DNA of 64,000 nucleotides. Origin: Cryptomeria japonica. Lineage: Eukaryota > Streptophyta > Pinopsida > Cupressales > Cupressaceae. The notes beneath the pieces are model-generated. The model was given only the letters and a program-made list of their open reading frames with translations. It did no database searches and was not told where the DNA came from. Below, one piece after another: positions 21,487 through 33,383 of this stretch. Made by a program: the position numbers and the translations under genes. The DNA is taken from contig NC_081409.1 of the NCBI RefSeq assembly GCF_030272615.1, positions 21,082,260 to 21,146,259 of the forward strand. The letters run 5' to 3'. Positions within the stretch are counted from its first letter, which is position 1; each line of letters begins with the position of its first letter.

Positions 21487-24295
21487 TCACTTTAGTGACT
21501 CAATCCGACTGTCGGAGGCTTCTATATCCCAAATGGACTCAAGATTCAGAAATTGGCTAGTACTAACAGGTTCATCTTCATTCTGGGTTTGGTATTCAAA
21601 AATGTCTTCATCTTCATGTTGAATTTGAGTCTGTGATCCATCATATTCATTTGTCTCAACACTAGCACTAGCAGTAGCACAACCAGCTTTTAAAGTGTTA
21701 CACACCCCTTGTCTTTCACACATGGAATTCTAGATTGCCAGTGCCCTATCATATGGAAAATCTCTAACATTATACTGGGTTACAAACGCCCTCAAGCAAG
21801 TTTCCAAATTCTTGTCTAATTTATTTTTGATCTTTTATTTCAAAAGCCCTAATGCATTGAAAACTCTCTCATCTTCCACCGACCCCAATATCATTGTTTG
21901 ACATAAATCAACAAGTTTCAAATATTCTGGTATTGCAATACGCAATGCTTCACTTTGATCTATCCTTTTCCAAAGCCTTGTGATTGATCCAGGTTCAAAT
22001 GGATTCTCCAAGTTAACCAACTGTTGTTTCATAACCAATGCAAACTATTTACATTGTTTTCTAAGATGATCTAAATTTAAAATTCCTTGTATTGGCTGTC
22101 CATTGCAATATGCATCTATTAAAAATGTCAATATCAATTCCTCTAGTTTTTTATGAAACATATTTGCGTCATTTGGATTATCTCCAATTGAATGCCAAAA
22201 TTGAGGATACACACAACCCATGGCTTCAAGTATTTCTTCTCAAGGGAATCTTTCATGAATCTTAGTTGAAAGTTCATATGCAATAGACTTCAAATTATCA
22301 CTAACAGATTTAACAATCCTATCAAAATCTTCCTTTTTAACTGGTAGTGCTCTGCCTCGCTTGGTCATCTTATATTGGTGCATTGGTATCTGAAATCCTT
22401 TTACAAAGACACATAACTCATTTTTTGTATTGAACTGTAAAAAAATTTCAGCATGATTCAAATCTATAATTATCTGCCACCTAAAAAAATCTGGGCTTTG
22501 CCCTGTTAGATCTCAATATAGACCATCTAGGCTCAAGCATGTCATGTTACGTAGAGTGCTATGCTCATTGATATACATAGTTCTATCTTGGGATTTCTTA
22601 ACAAGTTTGTTCATTGAATCCAACATGGGAAGAAGACTAGCTACAGTTAACAGAGTCTCTATATCACTTAACTTATTGAAGAGATTGGGAGCTTTGTCTA
22701 CTGTGAGGTGTTGCTCATACATTAGTTCGATCAATGATTGATATTCTATTAGAACTCGTTTTGCTGGTCCATGCAAGGAGATCCATCTGGTCTCAACATC
22801 CCTGAGAAGCTTGTTTCCTCTTGTTAGTCCCTCTACAAAAATCTGACATTCTGCAAAATGTTTAGGACTTCGGCAGAAGTATGAGTGGAGCTCATGGACC
22901 AGATCTTCAAATTATGACACTGTAGGAAAATTGCTTACAATTCTATATGCTAAATTCATTCGATGGGCGATGCAGTGAATGCCAACGATGTATGGTGCAA
23001 TACTAGTTTGTAATCTTGCGCAAAGAGTGGTCCTTTGACCTTGCATTACTATAGCTCCATCAGCTCCAACACACACCAACTTCTTGGCAATTGTCAAGTC
23101 ATCCATACCAGAAATTTCATTCAAAGCTTTCTTAACTTCCAAATATAAATTTTTTGCTGTTGAATTGCCCCTCATTTTACGAACACAGAGTAGATGAGCT
23201 AGGCAGAGGTGTTCTTTTACGGTATACACATGCATACAAACCCAAGCAGTGTTATCTAACGCTTTAATTTCATCTATGGATAATGAAATAAAATTTGACT
23301 CTTTTACACTCTCTTGTAAATTTTTCTTTTCCACCTCAGCGGGATAGTTTTCCACTTCTCATCCAGTGTTTATTGACCAATGTGACATAGGATAGTGAGG
23401 AACATTAAAAAAAGATAATAAATTACTAAATTCTAGGAAATCTTTCATAGGACGTCCTCTTTGCTAGGTTTGCATCTTTTGCTGCATGTTCAAGCCCAGC
23501 CTTGATTGTATTTCCAAATCCATTATTATGAATCAGTGTTGTTTTGTGGTTATGCTCTTCATATTCCGTGACATGCTTAACATGAAGAAATTCTTCCTTT
23601 GATTTCCATCTTACTACTAGTGTTTCCTTTCCGTCTATGATCTATTTTTCATAAACCTTACCGATATGCTTTTCTATTGTGTCAAGCTTTAGCTACATCT
23701 TCTTCTCTCTTTTATTTTTCCAGCTACAAATCTTACACCTACATTCTATTAGTTATTCACCATTATTTGGGACTAGTTTAATGAATGGGTACTTTGCTAC
23801 CCAATCAATCTTAAAACTCCTTGTCATCTCCCACTCTCACTGTATTTTTAGTTTCCTTTTTCTTTTCTTCCTACCAACATCATCTTCAATACTAGAATTT
23901 GCATCCGAGTGAAATATCTCATTGTGTGTATCCCTTAGAACATCTTCTACCATGTCGGTATTGTCATCCTCATTTCATGCATTTAACTCAATGACAATCC
24001 CACCTTGGGGTGGTGGTGAGCTACTATGAATGGGTTCTGCAACTGTAGAAGTTGATGGACCAAAAAATTTGCCAATTCCAAAAAAAGACTTTATGGTACT
24101 ATCTTTAAGTTTAAGTTTAAGTTTTGGGCATTTTGATGGCCTCCCAATCCCTTCATTTTCACCACCCTGAGGAGTCTTACCCTTGTCTAACATCCCAATC
24201 CCTTCACCACCCTAAGGAGTCTCAGTCTAACCCTTGTGTGACATCTCAATCCATTCACCACCCTAAGGAGTCTCACCCATGTCTGACTGTGACAT
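21487..24295 (-). pseudogene. Decayed hAT-superfamily transposase
   Basis: Fragments in several minus-strand frames line up in the order of a plant hAT transposase with TTF-type zinc finger. A Lys-rich N-terminal region (KCPKLKLKLKDSTIKSFF, about 24,100) comes first. A finger-like segment (IDWVAKYPFIKLVPNN ... CRCKICSWKNK, about 23,820-23,700) follows. Then come HWSINTG*EVENYPAE (23,370) and the core FISLSIDEIKALDNTAWVC with VGIHCIAHRMNLAYR (23,355-22,912). The C-terminal dimerisation region is LVDLCQTMILGSVEDERVFNALGLLK ... YDRALAI*NSM (21,720-21,930). Numerous stops (TAG for TGG or CAG) and frameshifts break it. A ~55-bp segment encoding the N-terminal GGE repeats is triplicated at 24,160-24,295. 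The source element cut and pasted itself by a DDE-type transposase; this copy is dead. Confidence 0.8.
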
Positions 24296-25030
24296 CTTGA
24301 GTCTTGACCTCTCACTACGAATTAAAAGTTAAAACTAATACTATAAAGTATGAAGAAATGATTACTCACCTTTATGCCTTCTCAATTCTTTGACTTAGGA
24401 ATCAAGAATGTCTGGGCTTGTGTTGTAGGATTGTAACTCTGGCCCTCCACCCTACAATGAACTTCGACTTTCCAACTCAATTTGCGGAATGCAAATCAAG
24501 ACTCGATAGCTTCCAATTTACTAATCAGACATGAACAAATTGTAAGAAAGAGTGTAAGAAATAGTGTATTTATAGAAATCCATGATTGCATTTTTGGTGA
24601 AGTGCACGGGTCCCAGGTGTCGCAATTGCCAATAAACATTTAATTTAATTGCATTTTTGGCAAGTTGTGTAGGCATGCAATGAAAATTTAATTTAAGCGG
24701 GGTGAAATGGGTTCTCGAATGCTTATAATGTTTTAATTGATATTGGCAAATTTGGCCGATGCGTGCAATGAACATTTAATTTACCATTGGCGAATTAGGT
24801 CCTAGGTACGTGGTCGTTTTACTATTGCTGGCGAATAATGGAGGTGATCTAATACCCACATCTGAGTGATTCCTGGTGAATATTATGGGCATGGACGTCA
24901 ATGATGTGTGGTCAATCGCGAAGCCAGGTTCTACAGTATGTCATTAACCCCAAAATTCTAAGCGATTTGACCATGATGTTGCCCCAGACTATTCGCGTGG
25001 AATTTTCTAATTGGTGAAGATTCACCACTA
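24296..25030 (-). other. Upstream/subterminal region of hAT relic with degenerate repeats
   Basis: Imperfect repeats built on gcaatgaacatttaattt (24,620-24,790) and ttggcgaat-like words recur, as in subterminal regions where hAT transposases bind. A small perfect palindrome with arms tggtgaa/ttcacca lies at 25,012-25,027. No terminal inverted repeat or 8-bp duplication was identified, so the element's right end is not fixed. Confidence 0.35.
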
Positions 25031-26992
25031 AAAAACTCTCTATTTATTATTTGTGAAAACTAATCAATCTTGCAAGTTCACTTTTGAAGTATATTTCTAG
25101 GTTACACACCTTTAGTGAAGTTTTAGATTCCTCTAATTTTGTCCTAACTACAAAGGAGCAAAAAAATCTTATAAGCTCAATAGAGGGATAGAAAAAGGCA
25201 ATAACAAGACAATCCTAGTAATACCAAGAGAAGGGAGACATCCTCAAAAGGGACATGCACCTAATAAGTGAAAACAACCAAAGAAAGAGACCATAGTGAA
25301 ATATTAACATTAGAAGTAGCAAGAGGAGTCTCCAATGAAGGATAAACAAGAAAATCAAAAGAAAAAACAACAAGATTTATAACCTAGCCTGCTAACTCCA
25401 ACAAGGTTAAAGTTCGATTTGGAAAAAAGAGACATCATGCTTTCATCAATAATATTAGTTTACAAAATACTTCTATGTAGGAGGAGAAACCCAAATCTCA
25501 TAAAAGAGCCACAAATGTGTAGTTAATGAGAATTAATGAACTTCAAGAAAAGATAAGAGATTTAGCATCTACCATAGTGGATAAATATGATGGAGAGCTC
25601 TTGCACAGAGACTATTAGTTGACATAAATCAATCTAACCTACAAAAAATATACTTTTCTATCCAAAGGTTTTAATTTATAAGAAAAACTAGTGCAAGATA
25701 CCATGAATGGTATTGTGAAGAATGTGATAAAATATGACCCCATATCACATCTTAAAAATGCCCATTCATGCTCAGACATAACTCACACATATGTGGAAAA
25801 AATACTAATTTCCCCACCTACACGTATACACATACACATACACATGTGATAACTCTTAGAATAGTATGCATTTATCTTTTTGTAAGGAATATGCCATAAC
25901 TTGTCATAATTGTCATACAGGACAGAAGGTGCTCCTACACATTTTCATAACCATTACTACATGTTATCATAGTAATATATCATGTAGCTACCATAGCTAT
26001 ACCCTTCATCTGGAATGAGACAAATCTCGTGCCCCACTCTAATTATATTTTAGCTTACATGCATTTCCTATGTCACTAAGAACGGATAACTAAATATTTA
26101 TCTCTCTTCTTTGTGTAGGGCATCCAATTACCCTCTCCATGATTGTTGGAGGCACAAAGTTATTTATCATAAAGTAATGAAATGAAATACATTATTCTTA
26201 GGATTGTAAGGTGAATCTCACCTAGCCCTAGAAACAATAACTATATTGAAGTGAACACCCCTCTTCATCAAGGAAATCACTAAGATTCCCTACAACAAGT
26301 GAGCGGGGATGTACATAACTGAGATAAGGACAATTTTTTTTAATTTTTTTTTAATGAATTCCTCAAGAAAAAGGCTAGTAAGGAGGGAGTATATTCCCTT
26401 GTACAAAGTTCATGCAAGGTATATGGCATATCTATCTTAGCTATTAAGGACGTAAACATTTACATAGTTTTCAAGATCATATGTATGATCATCATTTTCA
26501 ACTAGTATGACCATGTAAATGGTTTGGGTTTCAAAATAGACTATATCCACCTGTGGATGTGCAATAAGAGCTCAAATTAGATTTTTTTCCAATAATAATA
26601 TGATTTCCAAACATATACAAATAAATAGGGTAAGAAGAATATATATTCATTCTCAATTATTTGGAATTAAAAATAATCCCATCTAAACCTATATAATTAT
26701 TGTGCAAGTGTAATATTAAAGTCCTTAAATTATATTTTCACTATCACCTAAATTTAATTAGATCCCTCTTTACTCAACAATAGTATGATATCAAATTGAT
26801 GTAGATATTTACCTACCATTTGTCAAAATTTCAATAAGAAAACTAAGAGAATAGATCATTCACCATATAATGTGAATTTTTTTTTAAAAAATACCACATA
26901 ATTTTCATATTTTAAAAGAAATGTTCTAAAACTGTAAGTAGAAAAAGCTTATAAGCACACCTTCAACCTAAACACAATTCACACTCTAAACA
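25031..26992. other. AT-rich intergenic DNA
   Basis: No gene, LTR or clear repeat seen. Only short open frames without recognisable content. Confidence 0.5.
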
Positions 26993-27373
26993 ACACCATC
27001 CAGAAAAACGAAGCAGGTAAATATTGATAACGCAGGTAAATATTGTTAACGCTCACAAAGATCTGTAAATATTGACAACACCATCCAGAAAAACGAAGCA
27101 TCTGTACCTCCATTCTATGTGAAAGCGCAACAAAGCAATCAGAAAAATAAATCCCACCCCATAACATAATCCCACTGCCACTTCCATTATTTCTGCATCT
27201 GCAACTACTGTATTATTTGACTCTACCTGGTTACCTCTTTCATCAAAACCAGAGTTCTGTGTTCTATTCTCGAGGGGAGGCCCTGTAAGAGTTCTGTGTT
27301 CTATTTCTGCATCTGCAATTACTGTATTATTTCTGCATCTGTAAGAGGGATAGAAATCTCTCTTACATCCCAC
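26993..27373 (-). pseudogene. Relic of an RLP C terminus (juxtamembrane, TM and tail)
   Basis: A minus-strand frame of 106 codons reads GPPLENRTQNSGFDERGNQ, then EVAVGLCYGVGFIFLIALL (a membrane span) and a short tail with RCFVFLDGVV. This order (cap residues, acidic/polar linker, Gly-rich membrane helix, basic tail ending near FxFLD) is that of LRR receptor-like proteins, and the tail can be set beside AVGLGLSYGLGF of the gene at 48,440. No LRRs remain upstream. It is internally scrambled: ctgcatctgcaa-type text repeats at 27,190 and 27,310, and ccatccagaaaaacgaagca repeats at 26,995 and 27,085. Confidence 0.5.
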
Positions 27374-28372
27374 ACGAGTCTAATGTTGTCATCCATTTAT
27401 ATATGATAACTTAAAATATGCAAAGGGTTATCAAGGACACTTGTATAACTATTTTGAACATTTCCAATAATGAGAAATCTACACAAGTTTGCTACACAAT
27501 CTCATGGCTACTTGCTACTACAACAACCCCTAAAGGTACCATAGAATGGCCAATACAGAAATATTTGTAGTCCCATATGCTAAAAACTACAAAAAGTGGA
27601 TTATGGAACAAACAAAATATATGTAGTTCTTGGCCAATATAGCTATAAATAGTTTTGTCTATAACCATTAAATCTTTGTTAAATTAGTAAAATTTAAACT
27701 ACTAAAATAAAGACATAATCTATATAAAAGTAAAATAAAAGGATCGTTACCCATAAAATAAAATCATGTGCTGTGATAAAATTTGTAGGAAACATGTTTT
27801 TTAATATTAATATATGATACTTTGAAGAGTCTACCATTAGAAATATAATTTACAACTACATGTGAACATTGAATATTATTTGGAAGTCAGTTTGGTGTAA
27901 AGAAACTGTTACGATTTGACTTGATTCGAAAACGTCCTCAACACGCGCCGAACAGTTCGCTACTTTGTAAGAATTCATCAATGAATGCTTAAGTCAATTA
28001 CCTTTCGTATTCCTGACAAATATGGGAATTCACCATGGTATCATTGAATTTAATTTTATTTGAATTTTAAATAACTTGGAATTAATTTGTGTATAATCTA
28101 TGTCTTAACGTCCATCATTTTAACTGATGGAGATAATCTAATTATAGTTGTTATTTTGAACCCGTTAACAAATTGCCCCAAACTTATCTTACTTCCTTCC
28201 AACTAGTTGTTAGTTGTTGAGATAAGCACGGGAAATGTAATTTGCACATTATGGTGTTGCATGGAAAGGCAAACCCTAAGTCGTTTTTAGTCATCTAATC
28301 AATTAATATTGATCCAAACTAATTCATACTAAAAATCTACTTAAGAAAATCAATACAACATTTTCATGGGAT
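27374..28372. other. Intergenic DNA
   Basis: AT-rich, no gene or recognisable repeat seen. A slightly more GC-rich patch at 27,900-28,060 has no readable protein. Confidence 0.45.
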
Positions 28373-28651
28373 TATATGAATAAAATTAGAACATACTAGC
28401 ATATTGTAAGATTATTTTTTTAATTTATAATCAAAACTACCAACATCCAATTTGATAAGTGTCAAAACTTGCCAACATCAACTTTGATCATAAAACATAT
28501 GTTAACTTCAAAATACTCACATTTCAATTACTCTCACAATTAATTAATCTATAATTAATTTCTTGTTAATATACAATTTATTGTGTTAGCTTAAATTATA
28601 ATTATTTTTTATTCGGTTTAAGAATAAGAATTGTGAAAAGCAATATCTGAA
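28373..28651. repeat. Dispersed repeat, copy 1 (partner 45,885-46,163)
   Basis: About 280 bp, starting near aaattagaacatactagcat and ending near caatatctgaaac, match the block at 45,885-46,163 in the same orientation with scattered substitutions. No coding content and no terminal repeats seen. Confidence 0.8.
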
Positions 28652-29699
28652 ACAACAACCAACAACAAAACAACAACATAGAGACACTATCTCTGATGTC
28701 CAAATTGATCTTGCAACAATAGAGTAAACTATATTCAACGATGGCAACAATATTGTAAGTAGTTCATCCTAGAGTCAATGGACTTGCAACCCACAAAACA
28801 ATAGATATAGATAAACTGCGCCTATTTTTAAGAAAACACTAGATACCCCCAGACTCTAGAAAACAAAAATTGTACTCTATCTCAATACATTATGTCATTG
28901 TCTTTGAATGTTCCTTCCTGCACCCATAAATTGTTTTGACTCGTGCATGGGGGAAAGCAATTCGTTTCTTTTCTTATGCAACCTTCACAATTCATAAAAG
29001 CTCCAAGTGTTGAGCATGAAAAATTTCATAACAAGTATTTCATCCTTATTCAAACCATTAAATTCACTTTAGGGGTTTGACTAAGAAGAATAATCCCTCG
29101 ACGATAAACTCTCACTATTCTCTATAGACACCACAATTTTAGATATCAAAGTTGAAGAGAATGTTATAGGTCATAGGGGTGTATGTTGTTTACATAGATT
29201 TAGGTAAAAACCTTACTCGTGGGAATCAATTTTTCTAGTACTAATTAAATTGGAATGCAAAAGATATCATCTTATAGTTTATTAGAGTACTATTGTTGCA
29301 CATTTTTTACACTCCAATTCAAAAGTTTTTTTTAATAATGGGTAGATGGATAAAATATTTATGTTGTAACATTCTTATAATGGTTATTGTATATTCAACA
29401 TTAGGAGGTAGAGGACTTGGTATTTTAGTAATATTTTTGAAACAATGGGATTTTAGACCTCTAAGCTAAAACGATCTCAAGGTCCTTTTGTAACATTGGA
29501 ACATAAATAGGCCTTATTATTGTCCTAAACAAGAAAGCTAGGTGTTGAGATTATGTTCTTTAATTGAAAAAGAATGAGATAGTGATGTGTGTGTATGTAA
29601 TCTAGACTAAAAATGACAAAATGATTAAATTTAATTGTATACAGTAGATATAGGATGAAAAGCATGAACAACAAGATAGATATGAGATGAGAATACATA
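28652..29699. other. Intergenic DNA
   Basis: AT-rich. No gene, LTR or repeat array recognised. Confidence 0.45.
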
Positions 29700-30718
29700 G
29701 AGGAACTGTGATCCAAAATTTGAAGCTAACTATAGAGTATATAAGCTCTGGGTGCCCTAGTCTAAAAGTGATGAAGGTTGTGGAAGATGACTAAAAATGC
29801 GATTAGGAGGCTCTACACATCTATCTCTCAAAAAATTGGGTCATTATAGAGAAAAAAGGGTGTTAGGAACCCTAGTATTCCATCTATTCAACACCCATCA
29901 TAGTCTATCACTATTTACTGTGCTCTTCTATAGCTCTCTCACTATTAGATTTGAACCTACACACACATAAAAGAGGAAAATGGTTGTGTTGTATAAGGGC
30001 TTGCCTAATTCAAACCCTATGTTTGTGTTCCCACCTCCACAACAACTATGATGAGTGATAGAGTGCATGCCCTTGCAAAGATAGAGGCTAAATCAATGGT
30101 GAAATATTTAAATGGCATGATTCCCTTTAGTAATTTGATTCTCTTTTGGAAGTCCTGCAAATAATAGTGCAATAAAAGAATGAAAATAAATGACAAATAT
30201 GAATCCATTCTTGACCATAGAATTCTTGTAGTCTACTTCTTTATATATTTATAGCTCTATATTTGATTATATTGTAATGTGATTACTAGATAGTCTTATC
30301 TACCTTAGGGCCTTATGAATGATCGAAGATGTCCTTTATATAGGGATTACAAGGTTATTTTAAATATAGATTAGAAAATAATGATCAAATGCAAATAATT
30401 CTTAGACCAAATCACTAATAATGAAGGTGGACACTTGCAATAATAAAATTTGAGCTTCTTTTAGAGGGACTAGAGCATTAAAGAATAGGTCCACTTAAAA
30501 GGGAACCTTCAAAAGGGGAAACTTAAAATGTCAGGATCCTAAACATAGGACCTAGTCTTCGATTTTATATTTGATGATGATTAAGTTATAGGCTTATCAG
30601 TAAAATTATAGGGTAGGATAGAGCACAAATGGTCTTAAAATGATCTAATAGAAACCTCACTAAAGTAGGTACTAGATAAACTTTAAATTTTTTAACGTAA
30701 ACAATTTATGACACAATA
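29700..30718 (-). repeat. Diverged LTR related to the gag-only family
   Basis: Landmarks run in the same order as in LTRs A-D: a block near 29,950-30,020 (cctacacacacataaaagagg ... caaaccctatgtttg) corresponds to the ccacacagaaaagagagg ... caaaccccagttttgg region. The right end (gacacaata) is followed by a polypurine-like segment. The left boundary is uncertain. It appears to be a 3' LTR in minus orientation from an older or separate subfamily. Confidence 0.5.
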
Positions 30719-31250
30719 TTTAGCCCCTACTTTAGTGAAAGTATGATCTTATGCTCATACTCATAGTAAAGAAATATAGAAGTTGAGAGCAAGGCACTCT
30801 AGGGATAGGATAACACTAAGTTGAGGGATTTGCAAGCTCTAGAGCCTAGGATCTTTTCAACCTACACAAGAATACTCAAAAAAGGATACACTTACTAAGG
30901 ACATAAAAGGAACACAAAGGACAAAAAAGGATAGTAGTAATAAGACAAACAAAGGTTCCAATTCAACTAGGTGAAGAGACTTCAATTAAAAATTTATGCC
31001 AAATATTAAGTATCATTCCCAAAATGCTATTGTAAAGACACACGGACTTTTAGAAAGAGACAAAAGCATACACCACTAAGACGATATTCCATGGTTTGCA
31101 AATCAACAAGTGTGATGTGTTGGGGGTCCACAGACATTCCAAGCTACATGAATTTACCTAGCTAATAAGTCGTGTTATGTTTGGTCATTCATATATGGAT
31201 AAGTGCAAGAAGATGAGCACAATTTTGGGGAAGTTTGTGCATTGGGAAAG
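30719..31250 (-). other. Polypurine tract and 3' internal remnant of the diverged element
   Basis: tttagcccctactttagtga (30,719-30,738) followed by a stretch ending in gctcatac copies the layout beside LTRs A and B (tttagcccccactttag ... gctcatac). Similarity fades over the next 500 bases. No gag ORF is left. Confidence 0.5.
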
Positions 31251-31255
31251 ATACC

Positions 31256-31495
31256 ACTAGAAATGGGTACCTATTATGCTTCAGAGCCTGAAACTAAAAT
31301 TCAATAATGATTGCCCATTTTTTAAATAGTAGGTAACCATTATTTAAAAAACAAGTAATGTTATCTTAAATATATATATTTTTTAAAAAGGTACCCATTA
31401 TTTTTAAGTATTTTTTATTAATTCCTACAAACTCATTTTCACACCATAAATAATGAGTACCCATTACATTTAAATAATGGGTACCTATTATTTAA
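31256..31495. repeat. Foldback-rich patch built on aatgggtacc
   Basis: The word aaatgggtacctattat and its complement (ataatgggtaccca-type) occur at least six times in both orientations within 240 bp, e.g. at about 31,260, 31,330, 31,390, 31,455 and 31,475. The patch could fold on itself. It may be a miniature inverted-repeat element or its remains; no target duplication was fixed. Confidence 0.45.
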
Positions 31496-31812
31496 AGTTT
31501 GAAATTCCAACCTGCCCTTTGCATTAGGTTTCAGCTCGGCAACTAGGCTTGGTGAGCCCGACCCTTAGCCTTGGACCTACAAGTACAAGGATATGTCAAT
31601 AACAATGGGAAATACTGACTTTCAACATATATCTATAGCCTTCTTTGACATAACTGTTTGATGAAATTAAAACACATTATAGATTATGGTGTGTAGATTT
31701 CAAATATGTAATTTTTTTTGGATTTTTGGAATTTTTTTTTCTATTTTTTAATTATTATTTTTATGAAAATCATATTTTTAATTTATTTAATAAACTTTGT
31801 ATTATTTACATT
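31496..31812. other. Intergenic DNA left of the chromovirus
   Basis: No feature recognised. The first ~95 bases expected of the 5' LTR are not here, so either they are deleted or the LTR is truncated at 31,813. Confidence 0.4.
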
Positions 31813-33342
31813 TGAGGGTCCAAGAGTTAGTATTTTGTGTCAATGTAGGCCTAGGTTGAGTTCATTCTTCTTAGGTTTGCTTTTTTGTGTAAATAGTGGG
31901 TTTGAGTAGGTGGTTGACCTTCTTGATGGTCAAAATTGTCAAAACTTGGTATAGGCATTAGGTAGGTTTAAATAGGTCTTATAAATGTTTGAAAAGTCGT
32001 ATGTGATGACTTGGAATAGGTCTTATAGGTTGGAGAGACCAAAAGTGCAAAATTCACAAAGTTGCAAAAAGTTGTCATGACAACTTTTGTCCTGAATTGG
32101 TTAGCAGTGGAGTTAGGGTTTGTTCAACGCCCTAGGAGGACTCCACACATGGGAAAGCTCTAAATGCCCTCTCTTACACATTTAACAAGGTTAGAGAAGT
32201 GTGTGATGTAACTTCAACAATTGAAACTACTCATTTTCAGTCTTGTTGACAACATTTTGGTTTGATTTCACTCATTTTGCAATTGAATATGGATTGAATC
32301 CATTGATTCAGAAATGGATTGAGTTACTCTTATGTGCTATTGTGTTTTTTTTTCAATTTAGAGTTTTGTAAATATTGTTCATTGGTGTTTTCTTGCTTAA
32401 GTTTGCAAGCAACCAGTTTTGGCTTGTATATAGTAGTTTTCTAGTAAATATGATTGCCCCATGAGTTTCAAACGTGCTGAAATCATGGATAATTGGGACA
32501 TGATAGGAAACCACCTATAAATTGTACATATTTAGGTTCAAGTTCTGGAGAAAAGTATAAGTATGACTGTCACCTTGTTCTAGGCGAGTCCACGAGCAAC
32601 CAGGCTAGAGGAAATAAGGTGAAAATGAAGTGCTAAGTGTAGGGGTGTGTGCCAAATCACCATTTCAGAGTTTGGAGGGGTCCATGGAGTTGGGACAGAG
32701 TTTTCCATGCAAGGAGGATATTTTACAAATCTATTTGATGCAAAAACCACAACTTGTTCATTCACTGCTCGTTAAAGGCCTAGTAAACCCTTCAAAACCT
32801 TGATTTTTGGGTTAGTACATTGTACGGTGAAACCAGGGGTCAAAACCAAAAAAATCCTTTAGTGCTAGGTGTATCTTTGAAGAAAATCCAAACTTATTTT
32901 GGGGTCTTTTGCATCATTTTCCTTCAACCCCTAGAAAACCGGATTTGGAGGCCTAATCGGGGCTCATTCCTTGTAGCCCTTTTCTAGGCAAGATTTTGAA
33001 ATCGGTAAGAAACCTAATGATTGCAAAAAACTAATGGACCCTAAATGCATTCAAAACATGTTAGAAGATACCTGCACACCTCTGCATCATCCCACAATAG
33101 CAGTAGGTCAGTTTGACAAGTTGAAGCCAAGAGGCCAGAATTGAGCACCTGAGAAGCATTGTGAATTGATAGGGTTCCTAACCAAAACACCAAAAGAAAA
33201 CACCTTAGAATGGTCAATAATCAAGCCCTAGAAGAGATTGAGAAGGAATTGGAGGTATAGAGTGCAATTAGGCTTGGCGAGTTGGTGGAATTGAGCAACA
33301 CCAACTAGGTGAAGTGTTGAGCGGGCTTGGTAAACCCCATCA
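31813..33342 (+). repeat. 5' LTR of chromovirus
   Basis: It starts within the LTR at gagggtccaagagttag and ends taaaccccatca next to the PBS. A perfect 22-bp palindrome lies at 32,067-32,088. The TATA position reads ctaaatgc here (32,169) instead of the tataaata of the 3' LTR, so this promoter copy looks mutated. Confidence 0.85.
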
Positions 33343-33345
33343 AAT

Positions 33346-33357
33346 TGGTATCAGAGC
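33346..33357 (+). other. Primer binding site, tRNA-iMet type
   Basis: tggtatcagagc is the standard plant retrotransposon PBS complementary to the 3' end of initiator methionine tRNA. It lies three bases after the LTR end. Confidence 0.92.
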
Positions 33358-33383
33358 CTATAAGATTTGGGTGAAAAGAGTTG

